Positions 62,612 to 64,000 of a stretch of DNA of 64,000 nt are shown here, in pieces. The stretch is from Bradyrhizobium sp. 200 (GTDB lineage Bacteria; Pseudomonadota; Alphaproteobacteria; Rhizobiales; Xanthobacteraceae). The first letter of the stretch is position 1. Each line of letters opens with the position of its first letter. The translations under genes were made by a program, and so were the position numbers. The notes below the pieces were generated by a model that did not search any database, had not been told where the DNA came from, and was given only the letters and a program-made list of their open reading frames with translations. The stretch is taken from NCBI RefSeq assembly GCF_023100945.1, contig NZ_CP064689.1, forward strand, positions 7,546,001-7,610,000, given 5' to 3'.

Positions 62612-63943
62612 ATGCTTCACGCGGATGTTGAGGGGCTCGACTATTCGGCCATCCAGGCGCTGCAGCGGCAACGGCTGGCGGAACTGGCCCGCCGCCTCGA
62701 GGGACAGCCCGACTGGGTCGCACATTTCGCCACTGCCGGAATGCGACCGTCGGACCTCGCGGCCGATGACGGACTCGCCAACGCGCCCTTCCTCGACAAA
62801 ACCGCCCTGCACGACCACTACCCGTTCCCGTTTCTGACCGCGCCGACGCCGTCGGTCAGGCGTTTCATGGCGACGTCAGGAACCACCGGCTTGCCGGTTC
62901 TGTTTGGCATGACCGAGAATGACTATGGCAGGCTCTTGCCCTACCAGATGGCGAGGATCCTGTCCGCGGCCGGCGTGCAACGCGGTCAGCGTGCTTATCA
63001 AGGTTATGGCTACGGATTGTGGATCGGTGGACCCGCGCTCGACGTCGGATTTGCCGCAATCGACTGCACCAGCTTCCCAATTGGTCCGGGCCGCGGCGAA
63101 CTCGTGGTCAAATGGCTGCGGGATCACCGCTACGATGTTGCCTCGATGTCACCGCTCTGGCTGATGTCTCTGATCACGATCGCCAAGCAGGCCGGCATCG
63201 ATCCGAAGAAGGAATGGTCGATCAGGCTCGCCATCCTCGGCGGACAATCGGTCTCGACCGAATTCCGCAATCAGCTCGAGGCGGAGATGCCGGACGGTTT
63301 CGTCAGCCAGAACATCTATGGCACCACCGAGGCCGGCGGTCCGGTCGTGGCGATCTCGACCCCATTCACGCATGCCGACGACGAACTGCAATTGGTGAAC
63401 GAAGACACCATCATCACCGAAATTCTGGATCCCACGACATTGAAGCCTGTCACCCCCGGCGAGGTCGGCGAGCTGGTGATCACGACTCTGCAGCGCGAGG
63501 CCTCACCCGTCGTGCGGTGGCGAACGCGCGATCTGGTCCGATTGTCGCCGCGTCCGTTTGACTGCAAATCGGGGCGTCGAGGAATGCGCAAGATCGGGCG
63601 CATCATCGGCCGTACCGATGACATGATCAAGGTGAAGGGCGTGATCGTATTCCCCTCGCAGATTGAAGACGTCATCGCGGCAACGCCGGGGACCGTGAAG
63701 GAAGCCTGGCAGATCTATGTCGACAAGCAGCAGACGACGATTGGCTCGATGTGCGTGGCGATCGAGGCCGACCGCCGCGCCAACCGTCCCAAGGAAGATC
63801 TGATCGCCGACGTTCGCCGCGAGATTCGTGCGCGCCTTGGCTTCAATGCGGATGTCGAATGCTTCGTCGAAGGCACGTTGCCGCGCTACGAAGCAAAGGC
63901 CACCCGGGTCCTGCCGCGCGCGGAGGTCCCGAGAACGGTCTGA
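62612..63943 (+). CDS. phenylacetate--CoA ligase family protein (PaaK-like)
   Basis: 443-residue adenylate-forming enzyme. SGTTGLPVLFG is the AMP-binding P-loop, SQNIYGTTEAGGPVVA is the A4/A5 region, RWRTRDLVRLS and GRTDDMIKVKGVIVFPSQIEDV mark the hinge and C-terminal PaaK domain. GGGGAGGA six bases before the ATG at 62612 fixes the start. It activates an aryl or alkyl carboxylate with CoA. Divergent from the transporter/oxidoreductase operon and separated by the palindrome at 62513. After the stop, 57 bases remain and hold no gene; a start-stop overlap (TGATG) opens only an 18-codon frame. Confidence 0.92.
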   Translation: MLHADVEGLDYSAIQALQRQRLAELARRLEGQPDWVAHFATAGMRPSDLAADDGLANAPFLDKTALHDHYPFPFLTAPTPSVRRFMATSGTTGLPVLFGMTENDYGRLLPYQMARILSAAGVQRGQRAYQGYGYGLWIGGPALDVGFAAIDCTSFPIGPGRGELVVKWLRDHRYDVASMSPLWLMSLITIAKQAGIDPKKEWSIRLAILGGQSVSTEFRNQLEAEMPDGFVSQNIYGTTEAGGPVVAISTPFTHADDELQLVNEDTIITEILDPTTLKPVTPGEVGELVITTLQREASPVVRWRTRDLVRLSPRPFDCKSGRRGMRKIGRIIGRTDDMIKVKGVIVFPSQIEDVIAATPGTVKEAWQIYVDKQQTTIGSMCVAIEADRRANRPKEDLIADVRREIRARLGFNADVECFVEGTLPRYEAKATRVLPRAEVPRTV

Positions 63944-64000
63944 TGACATTCCAGACCCAGCCAGGTCGATTGCTTCCTGAACGGCGGAGGCCTATATAGT

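Noticed and set aside
63943..63999. ORF starting in the TGATG overlap after the CoA ligase
   Set aside because: It stops after 18 codons within the window and has no recognisable features.

Overview
The window looks like a chromosomal segment of an alphaproteobacterium of the Bradyrhizobium/Rhodopseudomonas type (Nitrobacteraceae). The evidence is high GC, the CtrA/ChpT cell-cycle phosphorelay proteins, a CheA with a fused receiver domain, DUF1236 and DUF1134 (EipA-type) envelope proteins, and several families of palindromic intergenic repeats of the kind scattered through Bradyrhizobium genomes. The genus call is inference. There is no rRNA, CRISPR array, prophage or intact insertion sequence; one tRNA gene (Val, anticodon CAC) is present.

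Layout. 0.2-14.2 kb: nitrogen and amino-acid metabolism, with a gamma-glutamyltransferase homologue, a DUF1236 protein, a polar amino-acid ABC transporter with a PuuB/DadA-like FAD oxidoreductase, a divergent XRE-cupin regulator with a molybdopterin oxidoreductase, then D-amino-acid dehydrogenase (dadA) and an omega-aminotransferase divergent from a second XRE-cupin regulator. 14.3-16.1 kb: a small accessory patch with a frameshifted trypsin-like protease and a remnant of a beta-keto-acid cleavage enzyme (BKACE). 16.1-25 kb: assorted single genes (DUF4864, MFS and AI-2E transporters, PepSY protein, GNAT, VOC, an orphan cytochrome P450, secreted proteins). 25-25.2 kb: an intergenic cluster of two consensus DnaA boxes followed by four iteron-like repeats.

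25.9-37.6 kb: flhA, an ECF sigma/anti-sigma pair, fliJ-fliI, ctrA and a clpP homologue, then a 4-kb block (clpP, ArsR-SRPBCC, DUF937, GlsB/YeaQ, DUF4126) that is bracketed by the real ctrA 3' end and a decayed second copy of that 3' end with its terminator. 37.7-40.7 kb: a cytochrome P460-cupredoxin fusion and a yjfL-yjfM-yjfC-like operon. 40.7-47.4 kb: chemotaxis genes cheA-cheW-cheY-cheB-cheR with chpT just upstream. 47.6-51.4 kb: cysQ, a YHS-domain protein, an EipA-type DUF1134 protein, a coiled-coil membrane protein and tRNA-Val.

51.4-52.3 kb: almost a kilobase with no credible gene. 52.3-64 kb: a tightly packed minus-strand operon (substrate-binding protein, LivH-type permease, LivM-LivG fusion, LivF-type ATPase, FAD-linked 2-hydroxyacid oxidase, single-chain indolepyruvate ferredoxin oxidoreductase, YciI-like protein) divergent from a PaaK-family CoA ligase, with a strong palindromic operator between them. 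Together these suggest import and oxidation of an aromatic 2-hydroxy/2-oxo acid to an acyl-CoA. Near-matches to the CtrA recognition motif lie upstream of flhA and between fliI and ctrA, tying the motility genes to the cell-cycle regulator present in the same window.
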